From NCBI GenBank assembly GCA_964653285.1, contig CAZZEX010000005.1, positions 21,786-85,785 of the forward strand: a stretch of DNA of 64,000 bases. Reading direction: 5' to 3'. Positions within the stretch are counted from its first letter, which is position 1; every line of letters begins with the position of its first letter. The DNA comes from CAZZEX01 sp964653285 (GTDB taxonomy: Bacteria; Chloroflexota; Anaerolineae; B4-G1). The position numbers and the translations under genes are program-made. Under the pieces are notes generated by a model that saw nothing but the letters and a program-made list of their open reading frames with translations, was not told where the DNA came from and searched no databases. Of the stretch, positions 43,253 through 52,098 are shown in pieces.

Positions 43253-44649
43253 TGAACTTCCTCCAGATCTGTGGAGATCAGCAAGACCGCAACCCCTCGG
43301 TCCCGCGCCGCCAGCAGTTGCCGGTACACGAATTCCGTTGCCCCCACGTCCAGGCCACTCGTCGGATTGACCGCAATCAGGGCCCGCGGTTCACGGTGCA
43401 TCTCTCGCGCCAGGATTACTTTCTGCTGGTTGCCGCCCGAGAGCTTGTCCACGCACAGGTCCACGGAGGGTGTGCGAATATCATATTCTTCCTCAAGCCG
43501 CTCAGCCAACCCGCGGATATCGCGTCGCCTGAGCACCCCAAGGCGGGAATACGGCGCCTGGAAATAGGTTTCAAGCACAAGGTTCTCGCAAACAGACAGT
43601 CCCAACGCGAGCCCCATCGTCCGCCGGTCCTCATGAATGCGTCCGACGTTACGCATCACCAACTCCCGCGGCCTGCACCCGCTGATGTTCTGACCCAAAA
43701 TGGAGATTCTGCCCGACGTCAGCCCACGCAGGCCAAACAGCGCGTTGACCAGGGTGGTCTGGCCGTTGCCTGCGACACCGGCAAGGACCACAATCTCTCC
43801 CTCTCGGACAAATAGTGAGATTTCCTGTATCTCACGGCGGTGTTCGGGAGTGCGAACGCTTACATTCTCAATCTCGATCACCATCTCACCTGGACGTGAC
43901 GCTTGCCTGGCGATACGAAAGACCACCGGGCGTCCGACCATCAACTGGGCCAGCTCTTCCTTGCGCGTATCACAAGTCTGGACCGTGGCAATGACACGCC
44001 CGTCACGCAGGACCGTCACGCGGTCGCTGATGGCCATAACTTCGTCCAACTTGTGGGTGATCAGTACCACCGCGTGACCTTGGGCACGCAGGCCATCGAG
44101 GATGGCAAAGAGCTCCCCCACCTCACCAGGAGTCAAGACAGCCGTCGGCTCGTCCAGCACCAGAAGGTGCGCACCGCGGTAGAGCGTCTTGACGATCTCA
44201 ACGCGTTGCCGCTCCCCGGTAGACAAGTCCTTCACGCGCGCCCAGGGGTCCACCTGCAGGCCAAACTGCTCGGAAAGTTCCTTCAGGCGTTGTGCTGCCC
44301 CGTCGAGATGCAGCAACGGCGCTCGGGCCGTGCGCAACCCCAGAACCACGTTTTCGACCACAGTGAACTCAGGAATGAGCATAAAGTGCTGATGCACCAT
44401 GCCAATCCCAAGCTCGATAGCGTCCCGACTCGATGCGATCCTCACCGGTTGATCACACCACCAGATCGTCCCGCTGTCCGGTGTGGTCATCCCGTAGAGA
44501 ATGCGCATCAGGGTCGTCTTGCCAGCTCCATTCTCGCCCAGCAAGGCGTGGATCTCTCCCTCCGTGACCTGGAGCGAGACCCGGTCGTTGGCGAGTACGC
44601 CGGGGAAAGCCTTCGTAATGGCTTCCATCCTCAGAAGCGCGGTCATCAA
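43126..44649 (-). CDS. ABC transporter ATP-binding protein with two ATPase domains (NupO-like)
   Basis: A 507-residue protein with two ABC cassettes, as in importers of sugars and nucleosides. Domain 1: Walker A GENGAGKTT (about 38-46), signature LSTGERQRVEI, Walker B LLVLDEPTAVL. Domain 2: Walker A-like GVAGNGQTT, signature LSGGNQQKVIL, and ALIAVNPTSGLD at the Walker B position where the acidic pair is replaced by VN, the usual state in this family. The first ATG is used; the second codon is also ATG. The gap upstream to the binding-protein gene holds a strong hairpin. It drives the NupPQ-like permeases. Confidence 0.9.
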   Translation of the reverse strand: MMTALLRMEAITKAFPGVLANDRVSLQVTEGEIHALLGENGAGKTTLMRILYGMTTPDSGTIWWCDQPVRIASSRDAIELGIGMVHQHFMLIPEFTVVENVVLGLRTARAPLLHLDGAAQRLKELSEQFGLQVDPWARVKDLSTGERQRVEIVKTLYRGAHLLVLDEPTAVLTPGEVGELFAILDGLRAQGHAVVLITHKLDEVMAISDRVTVLRDGRVIATVQTCDTRKEELAQLMVGRPVVFRIARQASRPGEMVIEIENVSVRTPEHRREIQEISLFVREGEIVVLAGVAGNGQTTLVNALFGLRGLTSGRISILGQNISGCRPRELVMRNVGRIHEDRRTMGLALGLSVCENLVLETYFQAPYSRLGVLRRRDIRGLAERLEEEYDIRTPSVDLCVDKLSGGNQQKVILAREMHREPRALIAVNPTSGLDVGATEFVYRQLLAARDRGVAVLLISTDLEEVHCLSDRIAVIYNGRIMGVVPAQQANDTLLGLMMTGTPLEELE

Positions 44650-44737
44650 ACCACCTCGACTCTTTCAATTGTGCCTGGACTGTGAACCCTGCACACGTCT
44701 GGACCCGCCGGACTCCCTGCATACACCGCCGCCGGGA

Positions 44738-44783
44738 GGGCGTCTCGCCTCGCCCCAGATGGGGAGACGAGGCGAGAGCGCCC
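44738..44783 (-). other. Strong hairpin between binding-protein and ATPase genes
   Basis: CTCGCCTCG (44744-44752) pairs with CGAGGCGAG (44768-44776), extended outward by GGGCG/CGCCC with a one-base bulge and inward by CCCC/GGGG around AGAT. The minus-strand transcript would fold into a very stable stem just after the binding-protein gene. No T-run follows, so it is more likely to protect the upstream message and raise binding protein over permease than to stop transcription. Confidence 0.6.
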
Positions 44784-44798
44784 CGCGGAGTATTGAAT

Positions 44799-45812
44799 CT
44801 AGTCGCTGCTCTCAGTGATGTAGGGAACCTCGATATCGCCGGCGATGATGTCGCTCTTTGTCTGTTCGACCTGCGAGGCAATATCGTCCGGGACCAGTCC
44901 GTGGAAATCTGCGATGTTGACCACACCTGTTTCCAGGCCGTAGAGACGGACCTCACCGGTCCACGTTCCATCTACTACCTTCTGTACGTCCTGCAACAGC
45001 AGTTTGGCGCCATTGAAGAGCATGCTGGTGAGCACCGTATCCGGCGCGAGGTGGTTCTGGTCTAACCCCCAGCCGATGGCCCAGATGCCGGCCTCTTCAC
45101 ACGCCTGGATGACACCGATACCGGCCGCGTCAGCGATGTGAAAGACGACGTCGACACCCGCGCTGGCCTGGGCCAACGCGGCCTCCTTAGCCAGGGATAC
45201 GTCTTCAAATGAGCCTACGTAGACGATCGTCACTTCTACGTCCGGTAGCACCGACTGGGCGCCCAGCTTGTACGCCTCCATCTGTGCCACCAGGATTGGG
45301 AAGTCGAAGCCCGCGATCCCACCGATCTTACCCGACTCGGTCATCAAGCCAGCCAACGCACCGCACAGGTAGGCGGCCTCCCAGGACTCGCCGGTGATCC
45401 CAGCGACGTTCTCCGCCTCGACGACCGGGTTGCTGTCAACGATGAACTTGATGTCCGGATAGTCCGGTGCGACCTCAAGCGCCACGTCACCATATTCAAA
45501 TCCGTGACCGATGATCACGTCGTAGCCCTGATCGGCAAAGTCGCGATAGACTTGCACGAAGTTGGCGACGGGCGTGTTCTCTGAGAAAGCCACCTCGGCT
45601 CCCAGTTGATCTCGGATCATCATCAGGCCTTCGTATCCCACTTGGTTGAAGCCCTCATCGCTGATCGAGCCCGGGAAGACCTCCGCGACCCTCAATGCTT
45701 CTTCAGTCTCTGGTTCCTCGGTTGCCACTTCTGGCCCACCGCATCCTGCAATCAGGGCAGTGACCAGCAGGCAAACAAGCAGACTGGCAAAGAATGTCAT
45801 CCTTTCCCTCAT
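44799..45812 (-). CDS. BMP family ABC transporter substrate-binding lipoprotein
   Basis: A 337-residue lipoprotein of the basic membrane protein (PnrA/Med) family, which binds purine nucleosides and related ligands. Signal peptide MRERMTFFASLLVCLLVTAL with lipobox LIAGC (cysteine about 24). Domain signatures include FPGSISDEGFNQVGYEGL (about 50-67) and ASAGVDVVFHIADAAGIGVIQA (core DVVFHIADAAG). ATG 45812 follows GGAGGAGG; the frame extends to 45944 but without support. It is the first gene of the four-gene importer, and purine-like ligands would fit the SsnA/XdhD genes downstream. Confidence 0.9.
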   Translation of the reverse strand: MRERMTFFASLLVCLLVTALIAGCGGPEVATEEPETEEALRVAEVFPGSISDEGFNQVGYEGLMMIRDQLGAEVAFSENTPVANFVQVYRDFADQGYDVIIGHGFEYGDVALEVAPDYPDIKFIVDSNPVVEAENVAGITGESWEAAYLCGALAGLMTESGKIGGIAGFDFPILVAQMEAYKLGAQSVLPDVEVTIVYVGSFEDVSLAKEAALAQASAGVDVVFHIADAAGIGVIQACEEAGIWAIGWGLDQNHLAPDTVLTSMLFNGAKLLLQDVQKVVDGTWTGEVRLYGLETGVVNIADFHGLVPDDIASQVEQTKSDIIAGDIEVPYITESSD

Positions 45813-46045
45813 TTTTGATCCTCCTCCTATGAACTTTCTGTCTGGGCGTGCAGTGCCAGAAGGGCATGCTCCCCGCCACTGCACTGACAACTGTTTTCCG
45901 TACCCCTTTATGCTGATACTAGAATTCTTTTGTTTCCTGTTCACCTCCTCCCTCTACACTGGCAACGACTCCGTCCTGGTCATCAGGCAGACGCCAGCAG
46001 TGCGCGGCCACCTGACCTGCTCGTCGTCAGAAACCTGGTTGGCGA
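45813..46045. other. Intergenic leader of the BMP transporter, with stem-loop
   Basis: No gene. GTGCAGTG (45848-45855) and CACTGCAC (45877-45884) form an inverted repeat with a 21-base loop that itself contains GGGCATGC, just upstream of the ribosome site on the minus strand. A second ribosome-site-like GGGAGGAGGTGAAC lies near 45940. No clear -35/-10 pair was found, but at 233 bases this is one of the longest gaps in the run and may hold a promoter. Confidence 0.4.
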
Positions 46046-47137
46046 CTACTTGATCTGGTAGGGTACCTGGGCAGGCTGATCGAAAAACCCCGGCCCATCG
46101 GGAGCGGCCATCAATTCCATGAATCCCTTCAGGTGAGCCAGAATCCCTTCTACCGGCGCCACCGGTCTATCCGGACATGGCCCAAACGGGTCGGGCAAGG
46201 CTTGCTCGCGGCGCAGCGCGCGCAGGGCGGCGACCGTGCAGCCGCCCAACGATTGTAGATTGTAGCCGCCCTCCAACAGCAGCACGATTCGACCCCGGCA
46301 GAATCGGTCGGCCAGTTCCCGGAAGCCGGCAACCAGGTCGTAGTAACCACGCACACTCAGTCCCAGGACGGACGAATGGTCCATCCAGTGTGCATCAAAC
46401 CCGGCCGATACCAGGATAAGCTGCGGCCGATACCGTTCCGCCAGCGGTGTCACGATCTCTCTAAGCGCTTTAAGACAGGCCTCGTCTCCGCTCCACTGGG
46501 GCAGCGCGATATTGTAGTTATACCCCAGGCCAGCCTCCGTCCCGTTGCGGAACCAGTCGCCGGTTCCAGGGAACCAAGGATGCTGGTGATATGAGACGAA
46601 GAGCACTTCGCGACTGCCGTAGAAGATTTCTTCGGTCCCATTGCCGTGATGTGCGTCAATGTCCAGGATCATGACCCTTTCCAGGCCATGCTCACGCAGC
46701 GCATACAAGGCTGCCACTGCGACGTTGTTGAAGATACAGTAACCCATAGCGCGCGTGGACAGGGCATGGTGGCCCGGGGTGCGCATGATAGAGAAGGCAT
46801 TAGTAACCTTCCCGTCCAACACTGCTCGAGTTGCACGTACAGCGCTCGACGCACCCAGCAGGGCCACGTCGGCGGCAGCAGGCGTCAAGTACGTATCGAA
46901 ACTGATGCGGCTTTTGCCCTCCCGTGCCATACGCCGAACGGCATCCACGTGACTTTGGGTGTGCGCGGCTGCGACCCACTCCCAGGGTATCAGCTCGACT
47001 TCGAGTTTGGTCAACGGCTCAAGCTCACCTTGTTCCTCCAGATAACCAATCAGAAAATCCAGCCGCGCCGCCGACTCGGGCGCCCGGGGGTGCGTATGCG
47101 CTCGATGGCGCACGTCGTACACGTATCCGGTTGTCAT
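46046..47137 (-). CDS. Histone deacetylase-fold amidohydrolase (acetylpolyamine/acetoin-utilisation type)
   Basis: A 363-residue zinc hydrolase of the histone deacetylase superfamily. Catalytic signatures are TPGHHAL (paired histidines, about 120-126), DIDAHHGNGTEE (zinc Asp and His, about 158-169), SAGFDAH (about 245-251) and LEGGYNLQS (about 287-295), all intact. ATG 47137 follows GAGGAGG. Bacterial members deacetylate acetylpolyamines or other N-acyl amines. In this run it may remove an acyl group from an intermediate before transamination (inference); the substrate cannot be read from the sequence. Confidence 0.88.
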   Translation of the reverse strand: MTTGYVYDVRHRAHTHPRAPESAARLDFLIGYLEEQGELEPLTKLEVELIPWEWVAAAHTQSHVDAVRRMAREGKSRISFDTYLTPAAADVALLGASSAVRATRAVLDGKVTNAFSIMRTPGHHALSTRAMGYCIFNNVAVAALYALREHGLERVMILDIDAHHGNGTEEIFYGSREVLFVSYHQHPWFPGTGDWFRNGTEAGLGYNYNIALPQWSGDEACLKALREIVTPLAERYRPQLILVSAGFDAHWMDHSSVLGLSVRGYYDLVAGFRELADRFCRGRIVLLLEGGYNLQSLGGCTVAALRALRREQALPDPFGPCPDRPVAPVEGILAHLKGFMELMAAPDGPGFFDQPAQVPYQIK

Positions 47138-47172
47138 TTGGGTCCTCCTCTCCCCTACGGGCAGAAAACGAG

Positions 47173-48651
47173 CTAGTAACTGTCCACCACAAAGAGCTCA
47201 GCCAGGACGCGCTGCTGATACCGCTCCAGCGCCTCCAGGAACTTCTTTCCCTCTGGGCTTACTGGTGGAATGTCTCCTTTGCGCCTGGCCCAGGCCTCCC
47301 GTGCCTCAGCCAGGAGTGCTTCTTCGTCCACGGTGAGCAATTTACCCTCTTCCATCACCACACGTCCATTCACCAGCGCCGTCCGCACCGATGATCCCGT
47401 CTCGGAATAGACCAGGTGTTGGAAGGGGTCGTTGAGCGGGGTGAAAGCCGGGGTGGTCATGTCCAGAAGCATCAGGTCGGCCAGGGCGCCAGGCTTGATG
47501 ATGCCCAACTCTCCTTCCAGACGGAGCACCCTGGCCCCTTCCATGGTCGCCATCTGCAAGATTTTCCGTGCGCGCAGCCAATTGTGATGGTTCTGATCGC
47601 GCACGGGGTGCATCAGGCCAGCGACCTTCATCACGTCGAACATGACCGTATTGTCGTTGCTGGCGGCACCGTCGCATGCCAGCGCCACGTGTACGCCCCG
47701 CTCGATCATCTTCAGGATAGGAGCAAAGCCGCTGCCCAGCTTCAGGTTGCAGACCGAATTGTGCACCACGGTACCGTTCGCCTCACCAATGAGATCAATA
47801 TCGTGGTCATCCACCCATACGCAGTGCGCCAGCGACGTGCGGTCGTTCAGCACGCCGATCTCGGCCAGGTGAGAGATAGCCGACTGGCCATAGAACTGGC
47901 GACAAGAGACTGCCTGGAGCCTGGTCTCCTCATCGTGCATTTGAAAACCGCCATCGTACCGCTCAGCAATCTCCATCGCACCGGTCATCAATTCCTCAGA
48001 GCACCACTGCGGACCCGATGGCCCGGCCAGGCATTGCAGCCGGCCATTCTCGGCCCGGTGCCACTGCTTGAAAAAAGCCTCCAGCACACGTATGTATCCC
48101 TCCGCCGTGATCGGCGGGGACGTCCCATACGCTCCCCCCGCCAATTCAGGATTCTGTTCCAGGATCATTTCGTTGATCTTGTGATCATCTTCCACCAGCG
48201 GAGCCACACCAGCCCGGATGCCAATGTCTCGATAGGCATTCATGACGGCATCCAACGCCTGTTCGTTCATCGCGCCGTTGACCCAGAAGTGATCCACAAA
48301 GGCCGTTGTCCCGGTTTTCAACATCTCTATGGCGCCGACCATGGCGGCCAGGTAAACCTCTCGCTCGGTGAAAGCGAAAGAAGATCCGAAGAGGTCAAAC
48401 AGCCAGAACTCCAGCGGGACTGCCTCAATGCGTCCCTTCAGGAAATTCTCCGGTGAATGGCCGTGGGCGTTGATGAGACCTGGGATCAACAGCCGATTCA
48501 TGCCTGAAATCCGCTTCGTCTCCGGACCAGGATCAACGTGCTCCTCGGTCACGCGCACAATTCGGTTTCCCTCAATCGCGACGTTCTGGCCCTCCATCAT
48601 CTTGTCCTGGTCGGGGCTCAAGACGTTGACGTTCTCAATCAGGATATCCAT
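47173..48651 (-). CDS. Amidohydrolase of the SsnA/AtzA/guanine deaminase class, copy 2
   Basis: A 492-residue amidohydrolase, longer than the first copy. Metal ligands: NAHGHSPENF (H-x-H about 62-64), QMHDEETR in the third strand, LAHCVWVDDHD (histidine about 281), and LACDGAASND (aspartate about 335). VVHNSVCNLKLGSG is the usual substrate-loop sequence. The sequence HGH replaces the common HTH/HNH. The C-terminal 45 residues after the conserved metal-barrel end are an extra tail. ATG 48651 has a weak GGGGGTG site. It follows an aminotransferase gene by 34 bases. A deaminase or dechlorinase-like hydrolase for a heterocycle; substrate unknown. Confidence 0.83.
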   Translation of the reverse strand: MDILIENVNVLSPDQDKMMEGQNVAIEGNRIVRVTEEHVDPGPETKRISGMNRLLIPGLINAHGHSPENFLKGRIEAVPLEFWLFDLFGSSFAFTEREVYLAAMVGAIEMLKTGTTAFVDHFWVNGAMNEQALDAVMNAYRDIGIRAGVAPLVEDDHKINEMILEQNPELAGGAYGTSPPITAEGYIRVLEAFFKQWHRAENGRLQCLAGPSGPQWCSEELMTGAMEIAERYDGGFQMHDEETRLQAVSCRQFYGQSAISHLAEIGVLNDRTSLAHCVWVDDHDIDLIGEANGTVVHNSVCNLKLGSGFAPILKMIERGVHVALACDGAASNDNTVMFDVMKVAGLMHPVRDQNHHNWLRARKILQMATMEGARVLRLEGELGIIKPGALADLMLLDMTTPAFTPLNDPFQHLVYSETGSSVRTALVNGRVVMEEGKLLTVDEEALLAEAREAWARRKGDIPPVSPEGKKFLEALERYQQRVLAELFVVDSY

Positions 48652-48685
48652 AATGGTTCACACCCCCGAACCGGGCCAGAGATGC

Positions 48686-49918
48686 CTACGCAAAGTGCTG
48701 CGCTGTCGCCCGGAGAGCCGTCTCGAGACGCGAAAGTGCCTCATCCACCTGCTCTTCCGTAATGGTCAAAGGTGGCTCCAGGCGGGCTGTAACGTCATCG
48801 TTGATCGAATCGCCGATGATCAAATACTGCTTGTGCACCTCATCCACGAACTTGGCCATCACTTTCTTGCTCTGCAGCTCAATGCCGATCATCAGCCCCA
48901 TACCTCTTGCTTCCTTGATCACCGATGGGTAACGGGCCTGCTGGGCACGCAACCCGGCCATGAATTGCTCGCCACGCGCCGCAGATTTGGCGGGCAGATG
49001 CTCGCGCTTTGTGAATTCGATCGCCGCCTTAGCCGCAGCGCAGCACACTGGGTGCCCGCCGAAAGTCGTCAGGTGAGAGAGCATTGGTTCGCAGAGCGTG
49101 TCCATCACCTCTGGCTTGCCGATGAAAGCACCGATAGGCATCCCACCGCCGAGTGACTTAGCCAGCACCATGATGTCGGGGGTTACACCCCAATGATTAC
49201 AGCCGAACCATTTACCGGTGCGTCCAAACCCAGTCTGCACCTCGTCCAGGATCATTAACGCGCCCGTGTTATCGCATAACTCGTGAACCCCTGGCAGATA
49301 GTCGTCATCGGGAATGCGCACTCCGCCTTCGCCCTGAATGGGTTCCAGGATAATGGCGGCTGTGCGCTCGTCAATGGCCTCGCGAGCAGCGTCAAGATCG
49401 TTGAAAGGAATAAAGTGGGTGTCTGGCAAGAGCGGTTCAAAGGGCCTGCGGTAACGCTCGCGCCAGGTGACCGAAAGGGCACCGAAGGTTCGGCCATGAA
49501 ACGCGCGCTCACAGGCAATGATCCGACTCCGCCCCGTGTATTTGCGGGCGGTCTTCATCGCACCCTCGACTCCCTCACAACCGCTGTTGGTGAAAAAGGT
49601 GGTCTGCAGTTCTGGTGGGGTAACCTCTGCCAGAAGGCGCGCAGCATCTACCTGAACCGGGATCACGTACTTGCCGAAAGCCATCACGTGCATTGACTTA
49701 TCCACCTGCTCTTTGACGGCCTTCACCACCTCTGGATTGCTATGACCGACGTTACAGACTGCAATTCCTGCCCAGAGGTCAAGGTACTTCTTCCCGTCGA
49801 CGGTGTAGACATAGCAGTCCTCCGATCCCTCTACAACCATCTCCTTGGGGAAGGGCGTGGTACGGCAGACATACTTTCTATCCATCTGAATGTAGGTTTG
49901 CCTGACTGCTTCGTCCAT
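48686..49918 (-). CDS. Class III aminotransferase (acetylornithine/4-aminobutyrate type), copy 2
   Basis: A 410-residue PLP enzyme related to copy 1. Landmarks: NSGCEGVEGAMKTA (about 108-121), ERAFHGRTFGALSVT (about 132-146), LMILDEVQTGFGRTG (about 222-236) and DIMVLAKSLGGGMPIGA with the PLP lysine (about 251-267). ATG 49918 follows AAAGGAG. It lies between the DUF5591-like gene and an amidohydrolase gene. Having two enzymes of this class suggests two different omega-amino acid products in the island, or one for amine input and one for semialdehyde output (inference). Confidence 0.88.
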   Translation of the reverse strand: MDEAVRQTYIQMDRKYVCRTTPFPKEMVVEGSEDCYVYTVDGKKYLDLWAGIAVCNVGHSNPEVVKAVKEQVDKSMHVMAFGKYVIPVQVDAARLLAEVTPPELQTTFFTNSGCEGVEGAMKTARKYTGRSRIIACERAFHGRTFGALSVTWRERYRRPFEPLLPDTHFIPFNDLDAAREAIDERTAAIILEPIQGEGGVRIPDDDYLPGVHELCDNTGALMILDEVQTGFGRTGKWFGCNHWGVTPDIMVLAKSLGGGMPIGAFIGKPEVMDTLCEPMLSHLTTFGGHPVCCAAAKAAIEFTKREHLPAKSAARGEQFMAGLRAQQARYPSVIKEARGMGLMIGIELQSKKVMAKFVDEVHKQYLIIGDSINDDVTARLEPPLTITEEQVDEALSRLETALRATAQHFA

Positions 49919-49960
49919 TCGACAATCTCCTTTGTTTTCGGTTGACAAAAACACTCCTTG

Positions 49961-50965
49961 TCAAAAACGTTGGGTCTCATCCAGATGCTGCCCCAAGACA
50001 TCCAACGTCTCGGGCAAGATCAAAGGCGTCACCCCCCCGCCGCCGGTGGCAAAGTAGCCCTTGATCTGGCGGGGTGTGCGCTGAGGGAAGCGCTTAGCCA
50101 GCCGCTCCAAGACAGTCTCGCTCTCGCTCTCGTCGGGAATGGTACGTACCAAACCGGGACGCAAATCATTGACTCCTTCCAGACGGAGCATCCCCTTGCT
50201 CGTGCGCCTGCTGAGTGCCAGGCCAGCCCGGCGTTTCTCTTCGACGCTGGTCATAAAACTGCGGTGTGTTAGTTTCGGGCTCACGTAGGCCAGGCGCGCC
50301 ACGTACGCATCGCCAAGACGATCCAACATTGCAACTAGGAGTCGCACAAGGCGATTGTGCATCTCCACATAGGCGGCCTTTTCATTGTCGCCCCACCGGT
50401 AACCCCTTGAACTCTCTATACCAGTGAAATCGGAACGCCAGGGGCACACAGCCGTGCCTCTATGCTCAAAAAGCCCGGGGTCATCGTATTGAGCGGTCAA
50501 AGAAGGTTTCCCGTTGAAGGTGTAGATAATCTCATAAGGGACAAGTACCATTGGCTCTGACACGACAAAGCGATGTAGGAGCAAATCGTCCCGGGCCCAG
50601 AGTTGGTTGTTCAACACCAGCGGGTCTGCATCGGGGGCCAGGGCAGTCTCGAGTTCGGGCGGATAATCCGCCCCTTCTACAGGTCGAAACCCCTGTGAGA
50701 GGAGATAGCCGTTGATTGCTTGATGTTCAGAGCTGAGACTGTAGGGCTTGACCTTGGTGCAGGGGAGCATAAGCATCACGGCCTTTTTCCCTCGAACGGG
50801 CGGTTCGTACTCGGTCAGCATAAACTCGTGAAGGGCGCGGACTCGAGGATGGTCCAAAGCCTCAAGATTCTCCTGGGGACAGAAGAAAGTCAGCGTCTTA
50901 TCAAGGGTGAATGGGGGCACGATTTTCTCGTATGCCTCCGTGACCCGGTCGCTTCTTGACATCAT
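49961..50965 (-). CDS. DUF5591-like protein (archaeosine-synthase C-terminal-like domain)
   Basis: A 334-residue soluble protein. The segment MLMLPCTKVKPYSLSSEH (about 65-82) resembles the PxxxKPYSxSxxH signature of DUF5591 domains found in archaeosine synthase and relatives; earlier FFCPQENLEALDHPRV resembles the same domain's beginning. ATG 50965 follows AGGAGG; the second codon is also ATG. In archaea this domain takes part in modification of a 7-deazaguanine base in tRNA. Here, in a purine-like catabolic run, it may act on a related free compound, but nothing else in the sequence shows that. Function unassigned. Confidence 0.6.
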   Translation of the reverse strand: MMSRSDRVTEAYEKIVPPFTLDKTLTFFCPQENLEALDHPRVRALHEFMLTEYEPPVRGKKAVMLMLPCTKVKPYSLSSEHQAINGYLLSQGFRPVEGADYPPELETALAPDADPLVLNNQLWARDDLLLHRFVVSEPMVLVPYEIIYTFNGKPSLTAQYDDPGLFEHRGTAVCPWRSDFTGIESSRGYRWGDNEKAAYVEMHNRLVRLLVAMLDRLGDAYVARLAYVSPKLTHRSFMTSVEEKRRAGLALSRRTSKGMLRLEGVNDLRPGLVRTIPDESESETVLERLAKRFPQRTPRQIKGYFATGGGGVTPLILPETLDVLGQHLDETQRF

Positions 50966-51097
50966 AGCGCACCTCCTGCGGCTGCGTGCGCTGTTCCACA
51001 CGTTTGGATTGGGGCAGTTCCACTCAGCGACAACGAGCGACAGCAGCACCCTGCGTTGGACGAATAGGCTGCCCTTGCCTGGTGGAAGCACTTGACC

Positions 51098-51152
51098 GGT
51101 CCCCCTCACCAGTCCAGAGGAAAGTCCCTCGAAGCGAACGGTGAGAGGGACC
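51098..51152 (-). other. Long stem-loop in the gap before the DUF5591-like gene
   Basis: GGTCCCCCTCACC (51098-51110) and GGTGAGAGGGACC (51140-51152) are inverted repeats of 13 bases with a single mismatch, spaced by 29 bases. It lies after the stop of the first candidate S-component gene on the minus strand. No T-run follows, so attenuation or message protection is more likely than simple termination. Nothing else was recognised in the gap 50966-51177. Confidence 0.5.
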
Positions 51153-51177
51153 GATCATCTATTCAGAGCACCCTCTG

Positions 51178-51828
51178 CTACGTAATGATGCCGTGGGAAG
51201 CCAGGCCAAAGCGCTCCATAACCGGGGTCAACACGCGCAGGAGGATAGGAGCGATGATGATGGTGACGACCATATTCCCGATCCACCAGGCCGAGACCCC
51301 AGGCCAAAAGGCTTCGGGGGGCACCAGGCCTCCAAGGTAGAGGATCCAGAGACCATAGAGTGAGCCGAGACCGTTGGGGATAATTACAGCAAACACCAAG
51401 AAGAACAGAAACCCCTTGAGGGTATAGACATCCTTGCCCAAGGGGTGCAGTCCAAACTTGGGAGCCAGGGTACGGTAGGCAACCAATGGTATACCAAACT
51501 GGATCCAGTCTACGAGCGCAAAGGGGATGGTCAAGAGCACCGGTGTGCCTGCCAGAATGCCCGCCCCGAGGAACGAGCCGATGTAACCGATGACCAGGCC
51601 CCATCCTCCGAACCAGATGGCAAAGGGGATGCCGAACCCAATGGCCACAAACAGCGCCGAGACACTCACGATCCCAACGGGCAGTGCGATGACCCCCAGC
51701 CAGGACAGGATCGTGTAGACCCCGGCTGCAATAGCGTAGGTCACCAGGCCGGCGACCGTGACGGGTGGGTTGGGATTCCACTTCAGCCCGTACGTGCTCT
51801 CTGTTGGCTTTCCCGCGAATTCTGACAT
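51178..51828 (-). CDS. Candidate ECF S component (membrane protein), tandem copy 1
   Basis: A 216-residue integral membrane protein with about five or six hydrophobic segments: roughly 25-48, 52-75, 78-105, 110-125, 135-170 and 185-205. A conserved N-terminal LKWNPNPPV leads into the first helix. It is clearly homologous to the protein of tandem copy 2 over its whole length. Both belong to a run with a fused ECF ATPase and an EcfT but no other candidate substrate-binding subunit, which is why an S-component role is assigned; I do not recognise the named S family. ATG 51828 follows AAGGAGG. Confidence 0.7.
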   Translation of the reverse strand: MSEFAGKPTESTYGLKWNPNPPVTVAGLVTYAIAAGVYTILSWLGVIALPVGIVSVSALFVAIGFGIPFAIWFGGWGLVIGYIGSFLGAGILAGTPVLLTIPFALVDWIQFGIPLVAYRTLAPKFGLHPLGKDVYTLKGFLFFLVFAVIIPNGLGSLYGLWILYLGGLVPPEAFWPGVSAWWIGNMVVTIIIAPILLRVLTPVMERFGLASHGIIT

Positions 51829-51874
51829 CTCGAATACCTCCTTGTATATAATACTTCTGCAACCTACTCGTATT

Positions 51875-51976
51875 TTAACAACTCGCTTGCGGAAATCGGG
51901 TGCCTTGATGACGCACAGCTAACTTAACATAACTATGCAGCCACGGCGGCTGTTCGGCCATCGTCCGTTCGGTCAT
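51875..51976 (-). CDS. Small ORF of 33 codons with a strong ribosome site
   Basis: Between the two candidate S-component genes, ATG 51976 is preceded by GAAAGGAGAGG and opens a 33-residue frame (MTERTMAEQPPWLHSYV at its start, ending QASC) closed by TAA at 51875. It has no membrane segment and I do not recognise it. It may be a real short peptide, a leader peptide, or the remnant of an initiation region. No other gene is visible in the 270-base gap. Confidence 0.35.
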   Translation of the reverse strand: MTERTMAEQPPWLHSYVKLAVRHQGTRFPQASC

Positions 51977-52098
51977 GGTGCCTCTCCTTTCTCACCTAGC
52001 AGTGATCTTGTGGTGGAGACATCATACCCGCACTCAGTTGATTGGTAAAGTGCAGCGTGCCGATTCCCCTGCGGCAGTGCAGATGAAAGGTATTGTCC

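Noticed and set aside
44738..44783. Intrinsic terminator between binding-protein and ATPase genes
   Set aside because: The stem is strong but no T-run follows on the minus strand, and the genes on both sides belong to one importer.
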